A stretch of DNA of 64,000 bases from Euglena gracilis (Eukaryota; Euglenida; Euglenophyceae; Euglenales). This document shows positions 1-9,444 of the stretch, one piece after another (positions within the stretch are counted from its first letter, which is position 1; each line of letters opens with the position of its first letter). A program made the position numbers and the translations under genes. The notes under the pieces are model-generated. The model had not been told where the DNA came from and did no database searches. It saw nothing but the letters and a program-made list of their open reading frames with translations. The stretch covers positions 26,649,514 through 26,713,513 of the forward strand of contig CP154955.1 in NCBI GenBank assembly GCA_039621445.1. The letters are read 5' to 3'.

Positions 1-1
1 A

Positions 2-148
2 AGAACCTGCCTCAAAGCATGCCTTCGTGCTCAGCCCACACATCCTTGTGAATGTAGCACACAAACAGCCCGTAAATGCGTTCGCTGTGACGAGTTTGTG
101 TGTGACAGTTGTTTTGCTGACCACGAAGACACACTGTGTCTTCATTGA
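2..148 (+). CDS. C-terminal fragment of a Cys/His-rich, probably zinc-binding protein
   Basis: The frame is already open at the window edge and ends at TGA (146-148), so only about 48 C-terminal residues are visible. They are unusually rich in Cys and His. The core reads KCVRCDEFVCDSC followed by FADHED and a final CLH, giving C-x-C, C-x2-C, C-x2-C and late His residues. This spacing resembles B-box or other cross-braced zinc modules but matches none exactly. Two other Cys (TCLKAC) precede it. Function is unknown; zinc binding is inferred from spacing. A Cys-cluster partner of a eukaryotic transposase is another possibility. The overlapping frame starting at 27 is longer but lacks this pattern, so I prefer this one. 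Confidence 0.35.
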   Translation, partial: RTCLKACLRAQPTHPCECSTQTARKCVRCDEFVCDSCFADHEDTLCLH

Positions 149-689
149 CTCTGAGGAGTCAAAGCATGGCCGTCCCAGCATTGTGCTTGCGGCTTCCCAA
201 GAGGGCGTCGGAAACCGACGGAGTGAGAAAATTACGAGAGAAAAAATTATGGCAAAATTTGGGTATTTTGCCAAAATTTCTGTCTTCCGTAAGTTTTAGC
301 CGCACTGTACATACACACACATATGTTCATACATACATACATGTATAAATGTATTATGTATGTGCCTTAGGCGGCCTAACTCGCACTTAAACTACATGCA
401 TGCATACATAAATAACCCCCCGAATAGAAGCCCCCCCTCGGTTTTCGACCAACGTTCCGAATAATCCCCCCCCCCCCCGAATAGTGACCGCTCCTTGTGG
501 GTTGCCTGTCAATTGAGACGGACGGCAAACGCTTTGTCCTCTTCAAAAAAAACCAGAACGCGGGATTTGCTGGACATAACCAAACTTGCAAACATTCGGA
601 GGTTCCAGTGGGACATCAAATCAGCCCACTGAAGCCTAAAACTCAAATTTAAAAACCCATGCAGTGTCGTCAACATAAAACCTCAAAAA
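149..689. other. Low-complexity spacer with no gene
   Basis: Contains short ACAT runs (about 305-345), the motif CCTTAGGCGGCC followed by TAACTCGCACTTAA (365-390; related copies near 4756 and, inverted, near 49610), and two C-tracts separated by CGAATA motifs (416-485). The CCCCCCGAATAGAA motif also forms the right end of the satellite-bearing element near 58985. No reading frame here looks coding. Confidence 0.5.
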
Positions 690-799
690 AAATTTTTTTG
701 GCTTGGGCCTTGCTCTTTTTAGTTCTGGGATGCTTTGTATGCTGGGCGCAAGAATTTTCTTTAAACCCTTGATTTTTTCGTTAAACCAAAAACTTATGT

Positions 800-1200
800 T
801 TCTGGACACAGTTGGAACAGATTAAAAGCCAATTTGTATGAACCAATTCGACGTTCCCCTGTGCATCTAGCCCAAGTGGAAGGCGGTCCAGAAATTCAGT
901 GCGCACATGACAAAGCCGTGCAAGGTGAAAAAGAGCCAATGATGGCTGGTCCACAACGGTCCACAATAGGCGGGGAGACAAAATACTGTAGCCCAGAAAT
1001 GACATTTAACATACGATGCGACCATACAAAACTGTGTGCAACACGTATGTGGTGATGATAGTGGGGCAAAAATCCGGCCTTGCCGATCAGTCGACATTTG
1101 CACTTTTGTGGAGGACGAATAGTTCTCCACATAGACCTTGAGGAACAAGACGAAATAACTGCCGTACATCCCAGCAGCAGAGGGAGCATAAAACATAAAT
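800..1200 (+). pseudogene. Degenerate coding block, copy 1 (intact-looking partner 49752-50215)
   Basis: Fragments in shifting frames match the + strand product of the partner copy: KYCSPEM, NIRCDHT, HVCG, then LHIDLEEQDEITAVHPSS near 1124-1185. Differences from the partner in the last segment are synonymous or conservative (E/D, I/V), which argues that + is the coding strand. Copy 1 carries indels around 1030 and 1120 that break the frame. The product is Cys-rich and unidentified. An open - strand frame also spans the region, but the substitution pattern does not favour it. Confidence 0.4.
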
Positions 1201-1387
1201 AATAAACGAGGCAAATAAAAAAAAGAAGAAATTCAATTTAACCGGGAGGTGAATCCAGTTTTTCTTAACGATGCTGTTTCTGGTGGTGGCTGTTTCTGGT
1301 GGTGATCGGGAAAAGCAATCATAACCCATCGTTGCTGGCCAACTTTTCCCCCACAATACATGATGAAAACTTAACAGCTTAAACTTA

Positions 1388-1800
1388 CCCCCCCCCCCTA
1401 GTCGTATGACCGGGTTCCTGCAACCTGTGACCGGGGGGGGGGTGGTCATAACACCCCCATAACCTGCAACCTGTGACCGGGGGGTGGTCATAGATGAGGG
1501 GGCGGTCGTAGGTGTGTGTGAAAACTGTCCCAAAATGGCAGATTTACCCCCCCCAAAATGTCCCATTTTTCAAAAATCCGGCGCTTCGCGCCGGCAGGGG
1601 GGACTTTATTTTTGGGGGGTCCATTTCATGGATTTTTGCTCGGACCGGCCAGGGGGGGGGACTTATTTTTGGGGGTTAAATTTTTCGCAACCTGCAACCT
1701 GTGACCGGGGGGGGGGTGGTCATAACACCCCCGTGACCTGCAACCTGTGACCGGGGGGTGGTCATAGATGAGGGGTGGTCGTACGACTAGGGGGGGGGGG
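1388..1800. mobile_element. TA-flanked miniature inverted-repeat element with C-tract termini
   Basis: Starts TA-CCCCCCCCCTAGTCGTATG and ends with the near-perfect reverse complement (GTCGTACGACTAG then a G-tract), followed by TA. The homologous position in the paralogous segment (about 50355-50370) lacks the whole block, so this is an insertion. Internally, a roughly 100-bp block with CCTGCAACCTGTGACC and a G-tract is present near both ends in direct orientation. A perfect hairpin CCGGCG-CTTCG-CGCCGG sits at 1578-1594. It encodes no protein. TA target duplication suggests Tc1/mariner-type mobilisation, by inference. Confidence 0.75.
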
Positions 1801-1912
1801 TAGTGGGAAAAACCTGCGGCAGTTCTTGCATTTTATTTGAATCAAATCCAGTTGAAAGCAACCTTGTAAAACATCATTGAAATGGAGGCAAAGCATCATA
1901 TGAGTTCAGAAA

Positions 1913-2062
1913 CAAGGTTTTTTTAAAAAGACCACCCTAGGGGTCCAGTGTGCCAGCCCAGCATAGGACCCCTACCCAAAATAATGCAGCCTGAAGGCAT
2001 TCCCCAAGGGGGGGTGTCTGGCCATGGGACCCCTGGGGGTCTTCCGAGTTAAAAGATGCCTT
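1913..2062. mobile_element. Short CAGG-family element, copy 1
   Basis: Begins CAAGGTTTTTTTAAAAAGACC and ends GGTCTTCCGAGTTAAAAGATGCC before TTTTCACA. The same insertion sits in the paralog at 50477-50626, so it predates the segmental duplication. Compared with that copy it has small changes at both ends. The interior is G/C-tract rich and non-coding. Confidence 0.5.
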
Positions 2063-2069
2063 TTCACAA

Positions 2070-2556
2070 CTAATGTCTGATTCTACACCTGTGCAACAAG
2101 CAACCTGGCTCCTCAAGATCATGTTCCATCCTGAGATGTGCATATCCCCGCAGAGTTTAACTCAGTAGAAAAAAAATGGCATTTCTCGTCCTTTTCCGCC
2201 TTTGGCTGGAAAATGAAAAAAAAAAAGAGATCAAATTTGATGATTTTCTTTTTTTAAAAAAGTCTTTTGCAAGGATCGTTGTGCAATTCCTCTATCTCCA
2301 CAAGTGGGGGCAAAGATGTGCGTGTGTGTGGCAACAATTCACTGCTGCAACCGAAACAAAAAAAGCGAATCGGGGTGCGAAACAACAAATTGAACCTTGG
2401 CCCTGGAAGACATTACATGCAACATCATACACACTTACATATATCACAACGTGTGTGTGTACACATGACAAAGTAACAATTTTATCAATATATATTTACC
2501 AGCAGCTCTTTCATCTCTTCCACCACAAAAAAAATATGGTTTGCGATGATCTGTGA
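2070..2556 (+). pseudogene. Coding-like block, copy 1 (partner 50641-50788 and 52399-52630)
   Basis: The + strand reads QATWLLKIMFHPE, then after a frameshift near 2135 MAFLVLFRLWLENE and IKFDDFLFLKKSFARIVV. The first parts match the partner almost residue for residue (QATWLLEMMFHPE, MAFLVRFRLWLENE) with many third-position changes, so a real protein once lay here. In copy 2 the block is interrupted by a 1.6-kb insertion exactly after the ENE residues. The family was not recognised. Confidence 0.4.
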
Positions 2557-2652
2557 CAAAACTCATCTCACACCGTGTCACCATTCAACTGGAATGTGGC
2601 CCAGGCTCTTCTTTGCCAACAACCAGATTGCACCACAGCACAGCACATGAAT

Positions 2653-2684
2653 CACACGCACACACACACACACACACACACACT
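2653..2684. repeat. (CA)n microsatellite
   Basis: About fifteen CA dinucleotides. A (CA)n run is also present at the matching place in copy 2 (about 53263-53288), so it existed before the duplication. Confidence 0.9.
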
Positions 2685-2780
2685 GAATAAAAAAAGCGGC
2701 AGAAAAATATGGATTACAATTGCAGACCAGATAAGCCCCCTTTTCTTGGAACGCAGAACGCGCGTCCCCTGGGCGAAATG

Positions 2781-2950
2781 GAACAGGTGGTGATTAGAGT
2801 CAACGTAGGTGGGGCTGCAGCCATCTGATTGTGCGTGGTGGTAACACCTGCAGACGTAAGGCATGTGCAACCCACCCAGCTGGGCACTGGAAGAATTGGA
2901 CAAAACAATAATCATCTCATCCTAAATAACAGACGGGGCATTTTGAGGGG
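2781..2950 (+). pseudogene. Conserved exon-like block, copy 1
   Basis: Reads EQVVIRVNVGGAAA then an in-frame TGA near 2826, then PADVRHVQPTQLGTGR. The partner at 53382-53560 reads through this point with TGG. Synonymous changes dominate between the two at the start (gtg/gta, att/ata, aga/cga), indicating past selection on the + strand. Unidentified protein. Confidence 0.4.
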
Positions 2951-3299
2951 TGCTGGAAAGAAGGGCTGCACCTCCTCTGGCCGCCAGTTGGATCCCAGAC
3001 CTCGGTCTCCAGCCGGCTGGAACTCCAAAACCAAACCCTACACAACGGAAGGGTTTATAAATATGCGTGTTGGGGGGCTACTACCTGCACAATTGGGAAA
3101 TTGTGGTACCACGCAACATGGACCCTCAAAAACGCGATGCAAAAAAACGCAAAAAACAACAAAAAAAGCGCAATAAAAACCGCAAATTGTATGCCAAACG
3201 CTTTAGGAGCACCCCGGGATGTACACTTTTCCACTGGAGGGGATCTAATTTTATATTTTGCATAAAAATAAGCATTTTGTGACCAAAAAAAAATATAAA

Positions 3300-4040
3300 A
3301 ATGACAAAAAAGGCAAGATTTTAGGTTTCGGGGGGGGGGAATTTCAAAAATTTCCGGGGAAAAAAAGCAAAAAAAACACAAATTTGCCAAAAATGAAAAA
3401 AAAAACAGAAAAACAAAAAAACGCCTTTGCGTCCCCCCCCCTCCTGTGCCACAAGAAACAAACGAAGATTTGGGTTGGAGTAGAAATAAAGCAAGGGTTC
3501 GGATTAAACTTGGGGTTAGGGTCAGGATTTAGGGTGGGGATAGGTTTTAAGCTAATTTAGGCCAAATTTTAACCCATTTGGGCCGAACTTTGAGCCTGAC
3601 TTTCGGCCCAATTTTGGCCCAATTTTTGCCCAATTTCGACATAACGATTTTCCTAACTCGTAACCCTATTCCCTAGCCCTAACCCCAATTCAAGAGGTTT
3701 TGGGAAGTGGGGAGTGGGGGACCTTGGCCACACCATTGCTTACCGACCCCTCACCTCTGGGGGGGGGAGGGGGATCACGTTCCACGTTCAAAGAAATTCA
3801 CGTTCCACTTCCTCCCCCTCCTGGGGGGGGGGGGGCTCGGTCACTCTGGCCACGTGGTCAAAAATGGCTCAAAAATGCCCAACCAAGAATAGCATTTGAC
3901 AGCAGCACACAGCATTTATTTTTACCTCATCCTCAATAAAAAAAAAGCACTGCACTCCCTTACTACCATCCTTGGCTTGCAATACCAGCCAATTGCATTA
4001 GAAAAGATAACTCAATGGGTCCAATAACTGCTCAAAGCTT
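3300..4040. other. A-rich and G/C-tract spacer, no gene seen
   Basis: Poly-A-rich sequence up to about 3440. Next comes a stretch with repeated TTGGGCC/GGCCCAA words (3560-3640), and G- and C-tracts at 3759-3835. The frames in it are products of A- or G-tracts and look non-coding. The CCCTAACCCC near 3675 is a single occurrence, not a telomere array. Confidence 0.4.
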
Positions 4041-4044
4041 ATAA

Positions 4045-4392
4045 CTGTTCAAAGCTTATCCCGGACAAAATATTTTTGTTCATTTGTTGTCTTTGACAAT
4101 GATAACGGTAATCCTGTCCTTTGCACGTTCCGATCCAGATTTGATAGATCTGCTCTGTGAGATGTATCAGGTGGTAAATTACAGGTTTGCACACAGACAC
4201 CATTTGAAATCACATAAAGGGTGGTCTTCCTTGCAGGAATTCTGCGATGAATTCTTGACACATCTTAAAATGGAGAATGGTCACCTAACAAAAAAAACAA
4301 ACTCAAAAGAAAGTTGGAATATGTACCGTGAAAAATATGAATGCACAACATCAGAAATCATTTTTAAAAATTTTCACAAAAACAAACACTAG
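4045..4392 (+). CDS. Unidentified coding-like reading frame
   Basis: An open frame of about 115 codons ends at TAG 4390-4392; the first ATG is at 4099. It has protein-like composition, with segments such as SDPDLIDLLCEMYQVV, EFCDEFLTHLKMEN and NMYREKYECTTSEI: charged and aromatic residues mixed, not low complexity. The upstream stop at 4042 does not exclude an upstream exon. No membrane segment or known motif. It may be an exon or an isolated remnant, since no partner exons were recognised nearby. The overlapping frames (4328-4711 +, 4049-4261 -) look less protein-like. Confidence 0.3.
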   Translation: MFKAYPGQNIFVHLLSLTMITVILSFARSDPDLIDLLCEMYQVVNYRFAHRHHLKSHKGWSSLQEFCDEFLTHLKMENGHLTKKTNSKESWNMYREKYECTTSEIIFKNFHKNKH

Positions 4393-4399
4393 CGGCACA

Positions 4400-5130
4400 T
4401 TTTTATTCCCATTAATGCATGGAAAATTACATTTTCCTCAAATCGACCCTGGGCATGGGCTTTCAAGGATATGTACACTACATACATTACTACATAAAAC
4501 GGATTTAATTCATCAATTAATGGGTGGTTTATGGGTGACACGGATTATACAATTGATGGGTGACACCGATTGCACAACAATCCATGACTTCCTGTATCAG
4601 ATTTGCCACGTGCACCTACGTAAAATAAAATTTACTGGATCAAAGATTTGTATGGAGTTTTTGCTGGGCCATTTGGGCAGCCAAGCACCCCCCCCCCCCG
4701 CACTACCATAGAACCATTTCCAGGACTTCCACGAGCAGGTGCACCTTAGGTACTTAGGCACTTAGGCGGCCGGATTCGCAGTTAAGGGTCTTTTCTTTGA
4801 AATTTGCGCATTTGCGCAAATGCGCAAATTTTACGAAATTTCTGGAACTCTGTATCCTGTCACAGGGAGAACACATTATGAACTGCTGCACCCCATCGTT
4901 GAGGGGATGTAACTCCTGGTGGTTTGGTACGCATGTTACTTACCGAGTGACGTAAAGAGGGCGGAGGGTGAGACTGGTGCTGTAGTTTGTCAAACAGGGA
5001 AAAAGCACACACCGGCTGTTACGACGAACAGTACTGGTGCTGACATGGCAGCGGCTTGAATACTGAAGCCACCCGTAAGAACACACAGAGCCTTACGACA
5101 TGACTACGTCAGTCAGCCATCACACAACTG
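4400..5130. other. Non-coding stretch with palindromes
   Basis: Contains the CTTAGGCGGCC motif near 4758 and the 32-bp palindrome at 4800-4831. No convincing exon was seen. Confidence 0.4.
4800..4831. repeat. Perfect 32-bp palindrome built on TTTGCGCAAA
   Basis: The arms read AAATTTGCGCATTTGC and its exact reverse complement with no spacer. Related TTTGCGCAAATG words recur in hairpins at 5135-5196 and 35472-35535. It could extrude a cruciform; function unknown. Confidence 0.85.
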
Positions 5131-5134
5131 ATGT

Positions 5135-5196
5135 GTTTTTGTGGGCACATTTGCGTAAATGAAGAAAATTTTGTTTTCGCAAATGCGCCCACAAAC
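5135..5196. repeat. Imperfect hairpin of the TTTGCGCAAATG motif family
   Basis: Left arm GTTTTTGTGGGCACATTTGC (5135-5154) pairs with the right arm 5178-5196, ending CGCCCACAAAC, around an AT-rich loop. The arms differ by one mismatch and a small length difference. Confidence 0.7.
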
Positions 5197-5559
5197 AAAT
5201 TGTGTTGGTGCGCGCAAATGCGCAAACGAACACCTTGGGGAAACTGGTATGCAGATTAAAATTGCCAATTTCAAACTAGAATTGAGGGTAAAAAAAATTG
5301 TTGCGCCGGGCACGGAAAAATAAAGAAGAAAATTCTGGTGCGAAGAACGTATTTTTTGGCCCGAAAAAATGAGTATTCGAAAAAATTTTAAACTTTCTGG
5401 GATTTTTTTTGGGGAGCCCCAATTTTGAAAATAACAAAAAATAGGGGTTTTGAAGGTTTGCCAAAAAAATGTGGATTTCCCCCCGCAATTTTTGTCAAAG
5501 CCAAAAACTTTTTTCGTGTCGCGCATAGGGGAGGGGTCGGACCCCCCTGTTTTGGATGG

Positions 5560-6345
5560 CGGGTGGACTCCTAGGTTTATGCCAAAGCCTGCATTTGCAG
5601 CAGCTCAGATGCATGAAAATCTCGGAGTGGAATGGTTCTATGACAGCCCAACGACGCACTTTCTGATACCTGGTGCAAAATGGCAGGGTAGAGGAAAAGA
5701 AGAGGGTGAGTGGGCACAAGTAGCAGTTACCTCAGGAATGGGTTGACATGGTGCAAAATTTCAGCAGAACAGACAGGTAAAATATGGGAAAGAATGTAGA
5801 AGAATGTGTCTTGGATAAAGTGTGCAATAAGCGGTAATATTGTACACGGTATGAGTGCAAATATGGCACGAGGCAGGAACAAATGAATGGAACATGTTTG
5901 CAAGAAAATGGACAACAAAAGAAAATTCCACGAAAATGTCTAAAAACATTTGGGGCATTCGGGATGCAATTATTCAAAGCACACGGATTGCACAACCAAA
6001 ATGTTGTGTGCCAAAACGCAAGGGTCCGCGCAAAAAAAATTACAAACACATATATGATTGCGCGAGGAATGATCAGAGTATACCGTATCAGACTTCATAA
6101 TCCAGTGAAGAAGGTCTGAATCAGAAATATCATTTCCGCGAAAGAAAAAGAAGCATCTAGGACAGGCCATCTTTAATCAAATAAGATCCATAATACTGCC
6201 AAGATTTTAACAAAAATGTGTGAACAAAAACCTTCTGGTGCCATCAACATAAAGGTACTTCAAAGCTTGATCTGTGCGGGCAATGCGGAGTTGAGGGCCA
6301 TGACGATTAAAAGAGATTGTATTGTGGCAGATGCACATTTTTTGT
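5560..6345 (+). pseudogene. Degenerate paralogous coding block A (partner 41930-43240)
   Basis: Open + strand segments in different frames match the partner: AFAAAQMHENL, YDSPTTHFLIPGAKWQ, MGKNVEEC, CLQENG, LFKAHGLHNQNVVCQNARV, and finally AKILTKMCEQKPSGAINIKV (about 6184-6260). The partner reads FLTQMYEHKPSGAIGIKV at the matching point. Stops and frameshifts separate the segments, so this copy looks dead. The family was not identified. The block extends upstream at nucleotide level to about 5250, where both copies share a non-coding stretch beginning near TTGCCAATTT. Confidence 0.4.
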
Positions 6346-6506
6346 AAGGGTTGCATACTAATTTGGTCATTTATGGCATCATTTCATGTGTAATGCACTA
6401 GGACTGTTTGCACCTTTTTTTTTAATGCTTTCTGCTCGGATATTCACCATCACCGTTGCAACAAGGGATGTGCCGTTGGTTTGTGTGGCAAGAACAAAGC
6501 AGCAAT

Positions 6507-6750
6507 CAGGCTTCTTTTTAAGACCCCCAGGAAGGGGTACCCCCCACCCACCCAGGGTGGCGCGGGACCCACCTGGGGGGGACCACCCAAAATCGTGCCC
6601 GTTAAAAGCAATTTTCAAATTTTTTCGGCGCTTCGCGCCGAAAAGGTATACCCAGCGCCTCCGGCGCGGGACCCCCGGGGGGTCCGGCCCGGACCCACCC
6701 ACCCACCCCCCCTCCCCCCAGGGGGGTCTGCTGACTTAAAAAGAAGCCTG
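6507..6750. mobile_element. CAGG-family miniature element; breakpoint of the tandem array
   Basis: Perfect 16-bp terminal inverted repeats: CAGGCTTCTTTTTAAG and CTTAAAAAGAAGCCTG. Flanking 8-mers GCAGCAAT and CCAGCAAT match at 7 of 8, consistent with an aged 8-bp target duplication. The interior is G/C-tract rich with the hairpin CGGCGC-TTC-GCGCCG flanked by TTTT and AAAA (6622-6644). The 8-bp duplication and CAGG ends resemble hAT-superfamily elements; no transposase is encoded. The first tandem unit starts inside it, at about 6691. Confidence 0.8.
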
Positions 6751-6850
6751 CCAGCAATGGTTTGGTATAAAAATAGAACAAATCTTTAGCGTGGGAATAC
6801 CAATTCTCTTCAAAAGTTGCAGCTTTTGTTGGATAAAACATAAAGCAATT

Positions 6851-7087
6851 TCTAAAGAATGCATCTGTTGCTCTGGTGCTGACAATGGGAAGATTTAACT
6901 GTTTCACATACTGCTATGCACTCCGGGCAACGCCAGTCATCGACAGGAACTCCTTTTAAAAAAGGCAACAACATACTCTTAGTTCCTGAGCTTTGGAAAT
7001 TGGTCGGTTAAAAAAAAGGTGACGTTTGCCTTCATGGTCATCTGGGATTGTTGATTCCAGGTCATTTGTTTGTGCACATTTGCACAA
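6851..7087 (-). pseudogene. Cys-rich PHD-like frame, unit 1, frameshifted
   Basis: Counterpart of the intact frames in units 2, 3 and 6. The A-run at 6958-6963 is one base shorter than in unit 3, so the frame breaks just after RVCCC. The downstream part with DDWRCPECIAVC is still present but out of frame. Confidence 0.4.
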
Positions 7088-7282
7088 GGCAAACAGAGGT
7101 GGACATCATTTATTGTCTATTTAAAAGAATACGAAGAAACACTGAATCAGAATCAGAAGAAGAAGAAGAAGAAGAAACAGAAGAGAAGAATGTCCATGAC
7201 CGGCTATGCATTGGGGACCATGGGGCTTCGGCATGGGGGCTTCGGCAGTGTGTTCGAAAGAACGGATGCGACGATAGCCTTG

Positions 7283-7559
7283 ACAGAGGATAAGTACCAA
7301 GAGAGGCACTGAGAATGTTCATTGGCCGGCGTACAAAGGATTCGGGCCGGGCGGCAGAGGGGTGCCACGGTACAGCGTGACAGAAGAAAGGAAATCTGAA
7401 GACAGAGGGGTTATGTTCGGGGCCTGCTGTCCCCCTTCCTTTCCAAAAAATGTCCCCTTTGAGTACCGAAAGGAGTCTTTGATCAAATCTAACAGAGTTG
7501 TGATTATTATCGAGGCCAGCGAAGCTGACGCCGGAAAGCTGGGCGGACCACAGGCATAA
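7283..7559 (+). CDS. Conserved unit frame 1 (unknown protein)
   Basis: An open frame ending TAA at 7557-7559. Protein-like text includes PRYSVTEERKSEDRG, KNVPFEYRKESLIKSNR and VVIIIEASEADAGK. Equivalent frames occur in units 3 (14238-14510), 4 (17142-17414), 5 (20063-20335) and 6 (23544-23816); unit 2 loses it through a one-base deletion in a C-run near 10907. An upstream frame with GLRHGGFGSVFERTDATIAL (about 7208-7312) may belong to the same protein and faintly recalls a kinase glycine loop, but this is too weak to call. The - strand is also open across the region in most units, so the coding strand is not certain. Confidence 0.35.
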
Positions 7560-7584
7560 AAAATCAGACAAAGTTGAGAAATAA

Positions 7585-7779
7585 AAATATCGTATCAACG
7601 ATTTGATCAGCCTCACACGTAACACTGAAACGCATCAAGGGATAGCCAAGATCACTCCGGTTTCAATCCAAAAGCTGATGAAAGAGAAGGAATCAGCAGC
7701 CACGCTCAAGCAATGGAAAAATAACAATGCATATGCAGTGCTGAAACATTTTATTATCAATCACCAGTCGACTGAATAA
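7585..7779 (+). CDS. Conserved unit frame 2, Lys-rich helical exon (unknown)
   Basis: A 64-residue open frame between TAA (7582-7584) and TAA (7777-7779), with no start codon, so probably an exon or fragment. Text such as NTETHQGIAKITPVSIQKL, MKEKESAATLKQWKNNNA and YAVLKHFIINHQ is protein-like and predicted helical. The frame is preserved without frameshift in all six units (11057-11251, 14536-14730, 17440-17634, 20361-20555, 23842-24036). It lies upstream of the transposase exon and might be an N-terminal, DNA-binding part of it, but no helix-turn-helix motif was confirmed. Confidence 0.4.
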   Translation, partial: KYRINDLISLTRNTETHQGIAKITPVSIQKLMKEKESAATLKQWKNNNAYAVLKHFIINHQSTE

Positions 7780-8061
7780 TTATTTGTCTTCCAAAAGTTT
7801 AATTTTTTTTTCGAGAGAATAGAATCCACCCAGTCCAGTCTGCATTATTTTGCTGTGCAGCGAGTTTGGTACATAACTCATCCACTATGAGAACCCAAAT
7901 GATGTGGCAAATGAGACACTGAACAGCACTACCGATGGGTTAGCATATCACTTTTGCACTCCTTGATATCCTGGGGGTGGGGTCGGTGTAAATGGCTCAA
8001 GATGCTTGACTGCGGGGAGAGGGACGGAGCGACGCGCATTCATCCTCTCCCCCCCCCACAG

Positions 8062-8169
8062 AGACGTCTGACTCTCTTGGTGACGTTGATGATGCCTATG
8101 CTTCTTCCTTTTCCGTTGATGAAGAAGATGGAATGGAGTCAAGCCTGCTGCGTGCCTCAGACACAACTG
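8062..8169 (+). CDS. Candidate acidic exon in tandem unit 1
   Basis: Flanked by a strong acceptor (a run of T and C then CACAG at 8057-8061) and a donor (CTG|GTAAAT at 8170). The exon encodes an acidic stretch, SDSLGDVDDAYASSFSVDEE, then DGMESSL. Copies exist in every unit; unit 5 has one extra GAA codon. A competing reading is a - strand frame covering about 8096-8460 with a Cys-rich part. That frame is open only in units 4 and 6, which keep 14 bp lost from the others. Confidence 0.3.
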
Positions 8170-8579
8170 GTAAATTTCCCATTTGTCCCTTGCGAGTTAC
8201 ATTGCCATCGAATAAGCCTTTTTGAGTTTTGCTACCTTTTTGCTTTGTGGCATTGCAAAGCAGTAATGCTCTTCCATTGCGGCATTGTTGTATGTGTCCC
8301 ATGTAGGAGTTGCCGCAGTTGGCGTATGTGCATGCCGAGCAGGATTTGAGCTCCTTGTCGAATGAGGACCTCTTCGATTTGTTTGGATTCCCTGGACGGC
8401 GAAATCTCCTGGTGTGTGATACTCCTCCCCACCTTAACCCGTGCTTTACCAAACACGTTGATTTTGAGCTGGGTGAAACCTTCACTAACCAGCCTGTGGC
8501 TGGTAACTTACTTGACAATGATAAGAGTGATAAATAACGGTTACCCCGCGGCATTGAAGCTGTTTTTTTTCATTTTCAG

Positions 8580-8910
8580 GGACCGAAGGCATGTGTCAAG
8601 CAAAGAGATGTTATTGCATGGCCCACCTGTGGACGTTCTGGTTCAAGAGTCACGAGTCACGGATGGACCAACCACGTTGCAAATGTTCAAGAAATGGTTT
8701 CCATCGCATGGTCCTCCGATTCTTTTGGTTCTTGAATCTGCCCGCCAGCACTCGACCCAAGGGGTCAACAATGAAATGAAATTACGTAATCTTGTTCCGG
8801 TGCGTGCGTCTGAAGGAATGACTTCTTTCATTCAATTTCTGGATGCTTGTTGGTTCTTTCGATTCAAAACAAATCACCACAAGCCATATGCTTTGGCCAC
8901 ACACGGGCAG
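8580..8910 (+). pseudogene. pogo/DDE_1-like transposase exon, unit 1
   Basis: Starts after a textbook acceptor (T-run, CATTTTCAG). The product follows the DDE_1 (pogo/Tigger/CENP-B-type) core in order. A LLHGPPVDVLVQESRVT segment stands where the family has its GAPPG...ESGWMT region. Next come LQMFKKWFPSHGPPILLVLE (family: KPVLLILD-x2-SSH) and ARQH, then MTSFIQFLDACWFFRFK where the family has THLLQPLDVGVFGPLK. The expected second catalytic Asp is Glu here (LVLE), while the Asp of the third motif (FLD) is kept. The first catalytic motif is not visible in the adjacent sequence. A DNA cut-and-paste transposase remnant, or a domesticated derivative, is likely; activity is doubtful. Confidence 0.55.
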
Positions 8911-9068
8911 GAAAAAAATGAATGTGGGGGCACAGAGAGTTGCCATGTCCCTCTTGGTTGCAGATGCTCAACAAGATATTCACAATCTTTTACACATGAA
9001 ATGGGAAAACAAATGAGGATGAAGACATCCAACCCACTCTGTTTCAAAAATTCTGTCAGTTTGGCTTA

Positions 9069-9444
9069 CCCCGCCCCAAATAATACCCCCCGGGGTATTA
9101 TTTTTTTCGCCCGAAGTCCCAGTCCGGGGGGGGGGGGTATTGTCTTTCGAAATTTTTCGAAGTCCCATACGAGCCAAAATAGCACCCCAAACCCCCCTTT
9201 GGGGTCGTTTTCGTCCTTTCTCATAAAATTTAGCATTTTTGGAGGCCAGATGATCCAGAAAAATTTATTTTTTTCGTAATTCTTTGTCAGATTGTGGTTT
9301 TTACCCAAATTTCAGGTCAAAATCCGGCTTGTCGGCCCGAGATTTTGGGGGGGGGAATAAATTTGGTGGCCAAAGTCAGACCCCGATGGGCATTATTTAG
9401 GGGGGGGGATTATTTGAGGGGGGTGTTATTTGGGGGGGAGGGTT
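9069..9444. mobile_element. TA-flanked G/C-rich inverted-repeat element inside each tandem unit
   Basis: Left end TA-CCCCGCCCCAAATAATACC and right end, ending GGAGGGTT-TA, are imperfect inverted repeats of about 25 bp. An internal palindrome AATAATACCCC/GGGGTATTATT lies at the left end. Copies occupy the same place in all six units with variable G-run lengths, so the insertion predates amplification. No empty site is available, so the ends are less certain than at 1388-1800. Confidence 0.45.

Larger units (their letters stand above)
690..3300 (+). repeat. Segmental duplication, copy 1 (partner at about 49690-54050)
   Basis: Long stretches align in the same orientation with 49690-54050, for example 820-1200 with 49810-50180, 1850-2230 with 50400-50790, and 2700-2960 with 53300-53550. 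The copies differ by point changes, small indels and three large insertions: a TA-flanked element in copy 1 (1388-1800), and a 1.6-kb block and a 465-bp element in copy 2. Divergence is substantial, so the duplication is old. Because each copy shows the empty site for insertions in the other, element boundaries can be read directly. Confidence 0.85.

Noticed and set aside
3490-3690. CCCTAACCCC, GGGTTAGGGT and similar words, possible telomeric repeat
   Set aside because: Single irregular occurrences, not a tandem array.
7110-7625. 171-codon - strand frame conserved in most tandem units
   Set aside because: The units are too similar for conservation to be informative, and Ser-rich text comes from the antisense of a GAA run. 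Not excluded, but the + frames look better.
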